Assembly (NCBI GenBank): GCA_016722655.1
Contig: JADKIR010000004.1
Location: 248,001 to 312,000 of the forward strand
Direction: 5' to 3'
Source: Cytophagaceae bacterium
GTDB lineage: Bacteria; Bacteroidota; Bacteroidia; Cytophagales; Spirosomataceae
DNA: 64,000 bases
The notes beneath the pieces are model-generated. The model saw only the letters and a list, made by a program, of their open reading frames with translations, did not search any database and was not told the DNA's origin. The position numbers and the translations under genes were made by a program. Shown piece by piece: positions 18,662 to 26,344 of the stretch. Numbering within the stretch: the first letter of the stretch is position 1; every line of letters begins with the position of its first letter.

Positions 18662-20104
18662 ATGAAAAAAGTGGTGTTTTTATTACTTTGGGCATCAGTA
18701 GTCAATGCCCAAAGTAATATTGAGTATGCATTGATAAAAAACATTAAGCCCAGAGGTCAGATTACTAAATCAACCTGCTGGGCTGCTTGTATTGAAATGC
18801 TCGAAAACTCAGCAGGAATCAGAAGAGAGTTTCAATTGGAATATATTAATAAAAAGCTCAAAGAAAATTATACCTACAAGAACTTCCGGAGTATCAGTGA
18901 TCCAAAAACACTTGTCGAAGGTATTGCTCCTGGAGGCCTTTACGACCTGCTTGATTCCAGGAAAAATAAATGTGATAGTACCGAAACTCTTGATTGGAAT
19001 AAGATAAAACAGAATTTTAGAAATAAAAATGCCAACCCAATTATTGTTTACAAGGACAACAATATTAGTAAACCCAGTCCTCATTTTTTCATGATAACTG
19101 GTTATCTTGAAACGCAGAGCAATTCAAAGTCAAGCACAAAATATCTGCTAATCAATGACCCATGGGTGAAAAATCTTGATACTCTGGGCATTAATTATGC
19201 TCTTAATTACGATTTACTAGATAGTAGTCAATTAAGCGGCAAACAAAAATTTTTCTATAATTTCTCTCAGAAAAGCTTGAATCCGGTGGACACTTCAGAG
19301 GTTTCATTTCCAGGGCTTCCATCTACCCGACAAAGAAAGAAATTCTTACAATCTAAAAAGAGATTGTCTATAAAATACGCCAGAAGTAGTATTTCTTCCT
19401 TGCCGAAATACAAGACTTCATTTAATCAGTACATCTTCGGAAATGATTCAATGACAGTCGATGAGGGAATGGAAGTAACTTACCTTAAAGATAAGGATTT
19501 TGAAAATTTGAGTAAACTGGAATTTTTGATTTTATCAAACTCCGAAAATCAAACCTCATATTACAATAGTGTTAAAAAAAATGGAGAAACAAAATTTGTG
19601 TATGTAAGCACCAATGATGCATACGCAAAAAAATTTACTGCAATGACCGAAAGGATAGAACCGTATGAAACCTCGGTGGTTAATGTACTGGACAATCTCG
19701 AAGTTAAATCAGACAGCCCCGATACCACTGCACCTAAACCGCCTAGAATGTCGGCATTTGTTTCTCAAAACAATTTTGCAAACAGGGTAGCTCAAAGGCC
19801 GGAAATTCCGACTGTAGAGATGCCGGAAATTGACATGGACTTTCATAAAATTTTTTACTACAAATCTTACAAAAGCAACCCTGACTTTTTACTTATCCCG
19901 CTAAAAAATAAATCAGAAAGAAAATATATTTTGATTGATTTGTTCAATCTTATCCCGAAAGCCGATTTGACAAATATTAAGGTTAACGCTATCAGAAATT
20001 TCGAAAACCCAATCAAGATTAAGCATTTTAATTACAAGCCTTACCTACTTGAGTTTAACCAGGAAAGTTTTGCGTTATTACAAAAGCTGGTTTTGGCTAA
20101 TTAA
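18662..20104 (+). CDS. Secreted papain-like (C39/AvrRpt2-like) cysteine protease
   Basis: A 480-residue protein from MKKVVFLLLWASVVNAQ, a clear signal peptide. The longer frame starting at 18584 overlaps the upstream gene and buries the signal. The papain-like triad is readable: Cys39 in KSTCWAACIEML, His141 in SPHFFMITGY, and Asp166 in LLINDPW, with a probable oxyanion glutamine in RGQITKS. This is the AvrRpt2/C39-like arrangement seen in peptide-processing and effector proteases. Residues about 215-480 are a separate domain with no recognised family, perhaps for substrate binding. It is coupled to the 144-residue gene and followed by a strong terminator. The substrate is unknown. Confidence 0.82.
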   Translation: MKKVVFLLLWASVVNAQSNIEYALIKNIKPRGQITKSTCWAACIEMLENSAGIRREFQLEYINKKLKENYTYKNFRSISDPKTLVEGIAPGGLYDLLDSRKNKCDSTETLDWNKIKQNFRNKNANPIIVYKDNNISKPSPHFFMITGYLETQSNSKSSTKYLLINDPWVKNLDTLGINYALNYDLLDSSQLSGKQKFFYNFSQKSLNPVDTSEVSFPGLPSTRQRKKFLQSKKRLSIKYARSSISSLPKYKTSFNQYIFGNDSMTVDEGMEVTYLKDKDFENLSKLEFLILSNSENQTSYYNSVKKNGETKFVYVSTNDAYAKKFTAMTERIEPYETSVVNVLDNLEVKSDSPDTTAPKPPRMSAFVSQNNFANRVAQRPEIPTVEMPEIDMDFHKIFYYKSYKSNPDFLLIPLKNKSERKYILIDLFNLIPKADLTNIKVNAIRNFENPIKIKHFNYKPYLLEFNQESFALLQKLVLAN

Positions 20105-20120
20105 TTCTTTTAAAACTATA

Positions 20121-20160
20121 AAAAGCATCACCTGTAATTATCTCGGGTGATGCTTTTTTT
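20121..20160 (+). terminator. Rho-independent terminator after the protease gene
   Basis: AAAAGCATCACC pairs with GGTGATGCTTTT around a 12-nt loop, followed by T residues. Confidence 0.9.
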
Positions 20161-20181
20161 ATTCCATCCCGGCTTTTAATC

Positions 20182-20228
20182 TCCCTAATATTAGCGATTT
20201 ACACGTATTCACTTCTCATTTTATTTTG
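20182..20228 (+). promoter_or_regulatory. Island-type promoter, copy 2
   Basis: Palindrome TCCCTAATATTAGCGA at 20182-20197 (core 20185-20194), 26 nt, then TTATTTTG at 20221-20228. TTTA at 20198-20201 sits 19 nt before the octamer as a -33-like element. The first 52 bp are nearly identical to copy 3 at 22571. Confidence 0.75.
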
Positions 20229-20299
20229 TAATTATCAAAACGAAAAAGACCTGAATTGAAAAAAGAGGTAGGGACAGAAATTTAAAGTTTTTATAAAAA

Positions 20300-20581
20300 A
20301 TGAAGAAATTGGGAGTACTATTTTTTGCAATTTGTTCTACAATCGCATCATTTGCACTAGTTAGATCTACTATGGATCAGGCATTAGGTTTGGCAGTTTC
20401 GCCAGATAAAAGCCTAATAAAAAATCTTTCACAAGCTACCTGGATGACAATTGGTGGAACAGATGGATACCTTATTTTACAAAATGAAGATGGAGTAAAA
20501 ATAATGATGGATGACAATGGTGTAAGTCCTTTGAGAAAAGAAGTCAGCAGTAAGGAAACCTCCTTATTTTATTGCACTTGA
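20300..20581 (+). CDS. Small secreted protein, possibly truncated by frameshift
   Basis: A 93-residue frame with a signal-like start (MKKLGVLFFAICSTIASFAL) and a soluble part containing WMTIGGTDGYLILQNEDG. It is the first gene behind island promoter copy 2. The frame ends at TGA 20579-20581 just after a TTTT run. In another frame the DNA continues as FIALDLKK, and after one stop as a clean 39-residue coding-like stretch (see next entry). Dropping one T would read through to LDLKK. So the gene may be truncated or the 3' part may be separate. No family is recognised. Confidence 0.6.
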   Translation: MKKLGVLFFAICSTIASFALVRSTMDQALGLAVSPDKSLIKNLSQATWMTIGGTDGYLILQNEDGVKIMMDDNGVSPLRKEVSSKETSLFYCT

Positions 20582-20717
20582 TTTAAAGAAATAAAAATTG
20601 ATAGGAACCAACAATATCAGTCATCCGATTTGGGACGATGGCAGCGGCAATGGTTGTACTCAGGATGTAGCAGGTAAAAAACACGGTTTTGTTAGATATG
20701 TAACACTTTTAAAATAA
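20582..20717 (+). pseudogene. Coding-like remnant after the small secreted protein
   Basis: From a TTG at 20598 to TAA at 20717 the frame reads with coding character, including HPIWDDGSGNGCTQDVAG and ending YVTLLK. It is in a different frame from the upstream gene and separated from it by one stop. It looks like the displaced C-terminus of the 20300 gene after two lesions, but could also be a free small ORF. Confidence 0.35.
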
Positions 20718-20793
20718 AAAAAATCTTGAAATAGTAGTTTCCAAAAAGGACAAATATGAATTTCTAAAAATATTAGTATAAACCATTTAAAAT

Positions 20794-21702
20794 ATGAAAA
20801 AACTCATTTTCATTCTGGGCATGTCAATATCTGCCTATAGCCAGTCAGATTCCAGTCAAACAGAAACCAAACCTCCATCATGGGAAAAATCCTTTACCTG
20901 GGGGGCAAATATCTCTCATACTCTCAATATCAATGCACCTGCTGGCACCCCAAGTCAAGGACTAGCCTATTCCAATGCAGTTGATATTATTTTTAATTAT
21001 GTAAAAGAAGAAAGTCGGTTTAGGGCAACTAACGAACTCCATTGGCTTTTTACTCTTGGGAAAGCAGATGCCCGATCCAGAACCCTAACTACAGCCGACC
21101 AATTTTTTACATTTCATGATTTATCTTATTCGCTTTCAAAATCAGGAAAATGGAGTGCCAATCTCATTTTAAAAACCGATTCGCCAATATTTAAGCAATA
21201 TGAAGGAAATTTCATGAAAGATTATTACCAACTGGGGCCAATCAGGTCTTTCCTAAATCCCTACACTTTAGTGGTTTCACCCGGAATAAGGTATCAGATT
21301 GCACCCAAAAACACTATTTCACTATCCCCTTATTCAACTGAAATATTTGGACTTACCAATCAGTTTATTGCGGATAAAGGAAACGATATCAGTGAGAGAA
21401 GGCCTGATGGTCACTACAAAACAAGGCATGTATCTCCAAACGGCACCGAACTCAATATCTGGCTTAATAAGAAAATTGCAAAGAGGTTGGATTTTGATTA
21501 CAAACTGGGAATAAGGTATAATTTCTTTACCAGTGAAGCACTTAAGGGAAATATGAAAGGTATGTTTATCACAAATTTCAGAATAATGAAAGGACTCAAG
21601 CTCAGTCATAGAGCATCTCTTAATGGACCGATAGACAATTCCATTCCTTATAGACCTTTTTTCAGTCAAACCGTATTACTCTCATATTCATTATCTCTGT
21701 AA
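20794..21702 (+). CDS. DUF3078-like outer-membrane beta-barrel protein
   Basis: A 302-residue protein with a signal peptide (MKKLIFILGMSISAYSQ) followed by alternating beta strands ending in an aromatic/hydrophobic last strand (QTVLLSYSLSL), typical of outer-membrane barrels. The opening SWEKSFTWGANISHTLNIN and the FRATNELHWLF strand resemble DUF3078 proteins of Bacteroidota, whose function is not settled. It lies 28 bp before the lipoprotein gene and is probably co-transcribed with it. Confidence 0.75.
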   Translation: MKKLIFILGMSISAYSQSDSSQTETKPPSWEKSFTWGANISHTLNINAPAGTPSQGLAYSNAVDIIFNYVKEESRFRATNELHWLFTLGKADARSRTLTTADQFFTFHDLSYSLSKSGKWSANLILKTDSPIFKQYEGNFMKDYYQLGPIRSFLNPYTLVVSPGIRYQIAPKNTISLSPYSTEIFGLTNQFIADKGNDISERRPDGHYKTRHVSPNGTELNIWLNKKIAKRLDFDYKLGIRYNFFTSEALKGNMKGMFITNFRIMKGLKLSHRASLNGPIDNSIPYRPFFSQTVLLSYSLSL

Positions 21703-21730
21703 TTATCTCTTACCAATTAAGCAAAATATC

Positions 21731-22501
21731 ATGAAAAAAATATTGATTGTCCTGTCCCTTAATATTGGGTTAACGGCTTGCGACACAGCTATTAACTGCA
21801 CGGGCACTTGCGACGGAAAGCGTATCCGTAACATTGACAATGGAGGCGAATACTTTACTATAGATTATGACTCAGATAATCAGGCAGTTCGCTATGAAAA
21901 AGCGTTGAGTGAATTCGCAACTTTTGATTACCAAACATCCCAGGTAATTAAGGTCTATGATGGAGTGACAACCACCTATACGCTTGATGGTACTGGAAAA
22001 GTAATTGCATCGGCAACGCCTGCATTAAACACAACCTACTCTTATAAATATGACCTTGATGATCAGGTGATTGAAACCACCGAAATAAAAAATGGTCAAA
22101 AGACCATATTTTACCATAAATGGGTAAAAGAAAATCTGGTAGAAACTAAATATGACCGGCCCCAAGGTACGATTAGTACGACCGTGAATTATGAATATGA
22201 CCCCGACACCCGAAACACAGTACAGAATCCTTACCTGGAAATGAACTTGCTGGGTAGCTCTGTCAATAACAATATCCAGAGTGAATATTTAGGATTGAAT
22301 TTAACAGGAAAGACTTCAGGAAATGCCATAAAGAAAATCACAAAGACTTTCGTTAATCGTTCCCCTGGGGGAGTTACTCCCCCAACTATCATCACCATGT
22401 ATGATTACATCAAAGACGGCTGTGGATGCATAACCAGCTCAACCGAAACAGTGGGTACAAATGTGATTAAACGCGATTACCTTTACGACCTGGCTAACTA
22501 A
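21731..22501 (+). CDS. Lipoprotein with YD/RHS-like beta repeats
   Basis: A 256-residue lipoprotein (MKKILIVLSLNIGLTACDT; lipobox LTAC, Cys near residue 17). The mature part consists of repeated Y-x-Y-D type strands (TYSYKYDLDDQVIETTEIKN, VNYEYDPDTR, RDYLYDLAN) resembling RHS/YD or DUF4595-like surface repeats. A Cys cluster near the N-terminus (CTGTC) may form disulfides. It ends an apparent two-gene unit with the DUF3078-like gene, closed by a terminator. Surface-exposed lipoprotein is inference. Confidence 0.7.
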   Translation: MKKILIVLSLNIGLTACDTAINCTGTCDGKRIRNIDNGGEYFTIDYDSDNQAVRYEKALSEFATFDYQTSQVIKVYDGVTTTYTLDGTGKVIASATPALNTTYSYKYDLDDQVIETTEIKNGQKTIFYHKWVKENLVETKYDRPQGTISTTVNYEYDPDTRNTVQNPYLEMNLLGSSVNNNIQSEYLGLNLTGKTSGNAIKKITKTFVNRSPGGVTPPTIITMYDYIKDGCGCITSSTETVGTNVIKRDYLYDLAN

Positions 22502-22529
22502 TAATAATTTACCAATCAATTTTTTAACC

Positions 22530-22563
22530 AATACGGAGCTTGATTTCAGGCTCCGTATTTTGT
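22530..22563 (+). terminator. Rho-independent terminator after the YD-repeat lipoprotein
   Basis: AATACGGAGC pairs with GCTCCGTATT around a 10-nt loop, followed by TTTGTT. Confidence 0.85.
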
Positions 22564-22571
22564 TATTAACC

Positions 22572-22618
22572 TCCCTAATATTAGCGATTTACACGCATTC
22601 TCTTCTCCTTTTATTTTG
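22572..22618 (+). promoter_or_regulatory. Island-type promoter, copy 3 (five-gene secreted/SET operon)
   Basis: Palindrome TCCCTAATATTAGCGA at 22572-22587 (core 22575-22584), 26 nt, then TTATTTTG at 22611-22618. The downstream leader also shares GAGGTAGGGA and AGAAATTTAAA words with copy 2 just before the start codon. Confidence 0.78.
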
Positions 22619-22684
22619 TAGTTATAAATGCAAAACCCGATTCGGCTGAAAGGAGGTAGGGAGAGAAATTTAAATTTTTTAAGC

Positions 22685-23551
22685 ATGAAAAGAATCTTAT
22701 TAATGGTTGCAATATTGATCTCAAATATTGCTTTTTCCCAGGAATTTGAGGTAATATCTCAAAGTACAAAAGACTGCAATTGCAAGGAAAATGGAAGACT
22801 TATCTCAACCGGTTACAGCAATACTTCTGGATCTCTACATCAAAATGGAGCGAACGACAATGATTGGAAAATAACGTCATATCCTAATGGAACCGGTACA
22901 ATAAATACGATTGTAAAAAATCCAGGATTTCCATTGTGGGCAGCAGCTTCGAATACTGAACAATGGATTATGCCAGCCACTGGCACCAAGTTTCCATCAA
23001 ATTCAGATCAATTGCTTACTCCAGGGTCTAACTTTGAAAACGGAGTATATGTTTATTCTCACTCCATAACAGTTCCTTCAGGTCAAGAAGCAGTTTTAAA
23101 AATTTCAAAATTGGGAGGTGATAATGATTTAAAATTGTTCATAAACTCAAGTAAAGTGTATGATCAAGGACAAATAGGTGGTTGGGGCTTTAAGGAGGAA
23201 AATATAATATTAAAAAAATGTCTTCAAATTAGGTTAACGGCAGGTCAGTACACTATTTCAGCAGAAATAAACAATATTAGTGGTCCCACTGGCTTCTACC
23301 TGGGAGGCTGTTATGACCTTGTAAAAGTCGATCCCGTTTGTAAATGTCCTCTTGGCTGGGTTTCTAACACCACTCAAAAAGAAGGTGACATAACAAAAGA
23401 CGGAAAATGTAAAAAAATGGTTTGTGGTCCAATCGATATTAAACCACTTCCAAAAAACGGAACAGAGATTGGAAACTGGGGCTTCATATGGGGTAATGGT
23501 ATCTGGGTTTGGGGAACAAAAGAAAATGGAGGTGCTCCGGTTTGCAAATAA
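22685..23551 (+). CDS. Secreted cysteine-rich protein, first gene of the SET operon
   Basis: A 288-residue secreted protein starting MKRILLMVAILISNIAFSQ at 22685; the frame upstream to 22628 runs through the leader and would hide the signal. The central part (about 100-215) is beta-rich with GGDNDLKLFINSSKVYDQG and looks like a jelly-roll/galactose-binding-like module. The C-terminus is Cys-rich (CKCPLGWVSNTT, GKCKKMVCGP) and ends with a Trp-rich GNWGFIWGNGIWVWG. No family is recognised. It is the promoter-proximal gene of five closely packed genes to 26163. Confidence 0.72.
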   Translation: MKRILLMVAILISNIAFSQEFEVISQSTKDCNCKENGRLISTGYSNTSGSLHQNGANDNDWKITSYPNGTGTINTIVKNPGFPLWAAASNTEQWIMPATGTKFPSNSDQLLTPGSNFENGVYVYSHSITVPSGQEAVLKISKLGGDNDLKLFINSSKVYDQGQIGGWGFKEENIILKKCLQIRLTAGQYTISAEINNISGPTGFYLGGCYDLVKVDPVCKCPLGWVSNTTQKEGDITKDGKCKKMVCGPIDIKPLPKNGTEIGNWGFIWGNGIWVWGTKENGGAPVCK

Positions 23552-23617
23552 GCTCAAATAACAGGAAAGCCGAAAACTGTGGATAGAGAAGGCAAAAAAA
23601 AATAAAATAATATAAAA

Positions 23618-24151
23618 ATGAAAAATATAACATTAATTACCTCAATTCTAATACTGTTATTCTCTTTCAGTACTTCATTTGGCCAAAAAGTACAAAAAGT
23701 TGCAGCACCGCTTTATTTTGTTGATGAAGTTAATTTTGAATGTTCAGTCAATAGTTTTTCGGTAAAAAGACAATGTAATAACCCCAATCAAATTATATTA
23801 AACAGTTCGGCGGGTACATCTGTTTTTCAGAATGAAGGATTAAAAATTTTTGATTCAAATAATAACTTAGTTTCACATATTAAAGGAATAAAAAGTAGCC
23901 CATTCACGTCAAAGTGTTTGAATTTAATTGCGGGACAGACCTATACTATCCATGTTGTAAATCCTTTCGGTAATACCTATAACAAGCCTCATACACAACA
24001 GCCATATATTTTTAATTTAGTAGCAAAAGATTGTGGTATTCAAATTCAGAATATGGGACCTGCAAAAAAAACTGATAGAATACAATTACAAATGGCATGT
24101 GAGCCACCCTGCCCTATAAATAAAACCTGTATAAATGGACAATGTCAATAA
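23618..24151 (+). CDS. Secreted protein with EGF-like cysteine tail
   Basis: A 177-residue protein with a signal peptide (MKNITLITSILILLFSFSTS, cleavage after SFGQ). The middle is beta-sandwich-like (about 30-140) with scattered Cys, and the C-terminus is CEPPCPINKTCINGQCQ, an EGF-like cysteine motif. It is 66 bp after the previous secreted protein and 18 bp before the next. Function unknown. Confidence 0.7.
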   Translation: MKNITLITSILILLFSFSTSFGQKVQKVAAPLYFVDEVNFECSVNSFSVKRQCNNPNQIILNSSAGTSVFQNEGLKIFDSNNNLVSHIKGIKSSPFTSKCLNLIAGQTYTIHVVNPFGNTYNKPHTQQPYIFNLVAKDCGIQIQNMGPAKKTDRIQLQMACEPPCPINKTCINGQCQ

Positions 24152-24169
24152 TTTAAGTCAATCTACCCA

Positions 24170-25144
24170 ATGAAAAAAACATTAATAATCACCCTCATAC
24201 CCTTTTTCATAGTCATAACACTCCCCGCTATAAAAGGAGTAGGCGTACTCCCCGCTATAAAAGGAGTAGGCGTAGTAGTAAAGAAAAACCCTGGTAGTGG
24301 TGCCAGTAGACTCACAGCACCATCAGATGAAAACGGCGAGACCACCGTCGATATCACAGAAATAGGCAACTATAACATCGTGCCTGTTTATCCTAAATCA
24401 TCAGGAGTGGAATTAGCTGGTGGACCTATAAGAGCAGTAAAAGTAGGTTTAGGAAAAAGCCCATCTGGTGCTATAAAATATGCCAATCAAGAGGAAGATG
24501 GCTCGTTTAGTTTCAATGGCTTAGCTGTGGGCAGCTACAAAATAGTAGTGCTATCTGCCACAGAAAACACTTGCCCTGCTGGTTTTGTAAATATTGATGG
24601 GGTCTGCACCCTTGCTGGCAAAGAATCAGCCTCGCCTGTCAGAGGTGGCCTACTTGCCAACTGGGGCAAATACGGCTGGGATGGCGATTGCAACCAAGGA
24701 GGTATATTCTGCCGCAAATGGTTGAGATTACCAGACTTGAATGCCAACAGGCCTGAAGAAAACAGTACCACAGGAGAGTCAAAAATTACATTGGAGGGCA
24801 ATGTAATCACAGTAACAACAATAGGCACCAAAGGCTCCATAGGTGATGAATTCTTACTGACCGCAAACGAAAAAAGCCTAAAACCAATGCCTGGTGAGCT
24901 ACCGCAAGAAATGCTCAAGGACATACTAGGCAACGTAGGCCTCAAAATGCCAAAAGGAAAGGTAAGAATTAACACCACTGACCAGAAAGTAGTGATTAAT
25001 GACACCGAAAACCGTGGTAAAAAACTCCGAATCGTAGAAGTATATGAAAAAGCCAACCTCAGCATCGACGGTAAAACTTACACATTGCAGCTCATCACCA
25101 CCAGTGGCCGTGGTGCAGGTAGTCCCAAACATGCTGGATTTTAA
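24170..25144 (+). CDS. Secreted protein with in-frame tandem repeat
   Basis: A 324-residue protein with a hydrophobic signal (MKKTLIITLIPFFIVITLPA). Directly after it a nine-residue unit LPAIKGVGV occurs twice in tandem. A carboxypeptidase-regulatory-like beta module follows (DGSFSFNGLAVGSYKIVVLS near 107-126), then a Cys segment CPAGFVNIDGVC, a Trp segment LLANWGKYGWDGDC echoing the Trp/Gly tail of the 22685 protein, and a beta-rich C-terminus. It lies 13 bp before the SET gene. Family unknown. Confidence 0.7.
   Translation: MKKTLIITLIPFFIVITLPAIKGVGVLPAIKGVGVVVKKNPGSGASRLTAPSDENGETTVDITEIGNYNIVPVYPKSSGVELAGGPIRAVKVGLGKSPSGAIKYANQEEDGSFSFNGLAVGSYKIVVLSATENTCPAGFVNIDGVCTLAGKESASPVRGGLLANWGKYGWDGDCNQGGIFCRKWLRLPDLNANRPEENSTTGESKITLEGNVITVTTIGTKGSIGDEFLLTANEKSLKPMPGELPQEMLKDILGNVGLKMPKGKVRINTTDQKVVINDTENRGKKLRIVEVYEKANLSIDGKTYTLQLITTSGRGAGSPKHAGF
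24221..24274 (+). repeat. 27-bp tandem duplication inside the 24170 gene
   Basis: Two identical, adjacent 27-bp units starting CTCCCCGCTATAAAAGGAG duplicate nine codons without breaking the frame. This is a recent duplication or a variable-number repeat at the mature N-terminus of a secreted protein. Confidence 0.9.
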
Positions 25145-25157
25145 TTTTTAAAGGATT

Positions 25158-25637
25158 ATGCAATATTCAGTTATTAAAGAAGCTCTTGACAGAGACTTTA
25201 CCTTAGTAAAAGACTCTCAGGTGGAAGGTTTGGGTGTTTTTGCAAAAAGAAATATTCCTAAAGGTAGCCGAATAATAGAATACAAAGGAGAAAGAATATC
25301 CAAGAAAGATCTTATCCTTGATATGGTAAAAGGTTTAACTAGTCTCAAGTATGTTATGAACCTCACTGAAACCATAGCTATCGATGGTGAACGAAATGGG
25401 AATGAAGCAAGATTTATTAATCACAGTTGTGAACCCAACTGCACAGTTTATTATTTTGATGATAAGCCATTTATCTATGCTCTGAGAGAAATCTCTGAAG
25501 GTGAAGAATTAAGTTTTGACTACCAACTAGTAACTGAAAATCCTGAGCAGGTTATTGACTTTGAACAAAAAAAAGCAATGTTTCCATGCCAATGCGGCTC
25601 TGTAAAATGCAGAGGTACTTTATTTTCAATAGATTAA
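25158..25637 (+). CDS. SET-domain protein-lysine methyltransferase with post-SET zinc motif
   Basis: A 159-residue protein occupied almost entirely by a SET domain: GLGVFAKRNIPKG near 24-36, the AdoMet/knot motif RFINHSCEPNC at 85-95, EGEELSFDYQ at 114-123, and the post-SET motif CQCGSVKCRG at 144-153, whose three cysteines plus Cys91 or Cys95 would bind zinc. This is the arrangement of active eukaryote-like lysine methyltransferases. No signal peptide is present, so it is cytoplasmic. The target is unknown; the next gene encodes a lysine-rich exported protein and is the obvious candidate. It lies 13 bp after and 10 bp before its operon neighbours, all of which are secreted proteins, an odd place for a SET enzyme. 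Confidence 0.9.
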   Translation: MQYSVIKEALDRDFTLVKDSQVEGLGVFAKRNIPKGSRIIEYKGERISKKDLILDMVKGLTSLKYVMNLTETIAIDGERNGNEARFINHSCEPNCTVYYFDDKPFIYALREISEGEELSFDYQLVTENPEQVIDFEQKKAMFPCQCGSVKCRGTLFSID

Positions 25638-25647
25638 ACAAAAAAAT

Positions 25648-26163
25648 ATGAACAAAAATCAAAAGAGAGCAATCGTAGTAGCTGCAATTCTTTCATCACA
25701 ATTGGCCACAACTGCCGTTTATTCTCAAAACTCAGTTACTCAAAGAACCGCGGCAAGTACTGACCCTTACATTAAAATAAAAATAGAAAAGGCTTTACAG
25801 CAAAAAACAACTTTGGTTGCATGCTTAAATGGCAGCCCGGTGTACAAATCCGGCAAAGGAGAGTTATTTTCAATCGACCCAGAAACTGGTGATATGAAAA
25901 TTTTGAATTCAGACTTATACATAAAAATGAGTCCTTTCGAAAAACAAATGAATATCGCCTCAGCCACTAAACAAAATAGCAGTAGGTCAAGTAGAAAAAC
26001 AGTGACTTTTAAGTATGCAACGGGAATAGAAGGAATTAAAGTACTTGGTATAGACACTGATGGTCATGTGGTTCAACAAAATGCAAACGGCGAAAAATTT
26101 ATCATTGATCCTTCCACCGGGGATATGGTGGATTATTTAGGACATGTAACTCTCCTAAAGTAA
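25648..26163 (+). CDS. Exported lysine-rich protein with two SIDPxTGDM repeats
   Basis: A 171-residue protein with a signal peptide (AIVVAAILSSQLATTAVYSQ). The mature part has two related beta units: GELFSIDPETGDMKIL near 71-86 and GEKFIIDPSTGDMVDYLGH near 148-166. Basic residues are frequent (RSSRKTVTFKY). It begins 10 bp after the SET gene and ends the operon before a terminator. It may be a methylation target of the SET enzyme, but only adjacency supports that. No family is recognised. Confidence 0.68.
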   Translation: MNKNQKRAIVVAAILSSQLATTAVYSQNSVTQRTAASTDPYIKIKIEKALQQKTTLVACLNGSPVYKSGKGELFSIDPETGDMKILNSDLYIKMSPFEKQMNIASATKQNSSRSSRKTVTFKYATGIEGIKVLGIDTDGHVVQQNANGEKFIIDPSTGDMVDYLGHVTLLK

Positions 26164-26184
26164 ATATGACCATCAAAGCATTTT

Positions 26185-26218
26185 AAAAAACTGATTTACT
26201 GTGGTGAATCAGTTTTTT
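26185..26218 (+). terminator. Terminator of the SET operon
   Basis: AAAAAACTGATT pairs with AATCAGTTTTTT around a 10-nt loop. Confidence 0.85.
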
Positions 26219-26262
26219 ATTGAGAAAAAACCTGTAACTAATAGGATATTAAATTCAGTCTC

Positions 26263-26309
26263 TCCCTAATATTAGCGATTTACACGCGTCTGTTTCTTTC
26301 CCAATTTTG
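26263..26309 (+). promoter_or_regulatory. Island-type promoter, copy 4 (second LytTR gene)
   Basis: Palindrome TCCCTAATATTAGCGA at 26263-26278 (core 26266-26275), then 26 nt to CAATTTTG at 26302-26309. The 25 bp from the palindrome through GATTTACACG match copies 2 and 3; the rest differs, except that the octamer keeps its distance. Confidence 0.75.
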
Positions 26310-26344
26310 AGGTGTAAACAAATACAACCCAAAAATTATCTCAC

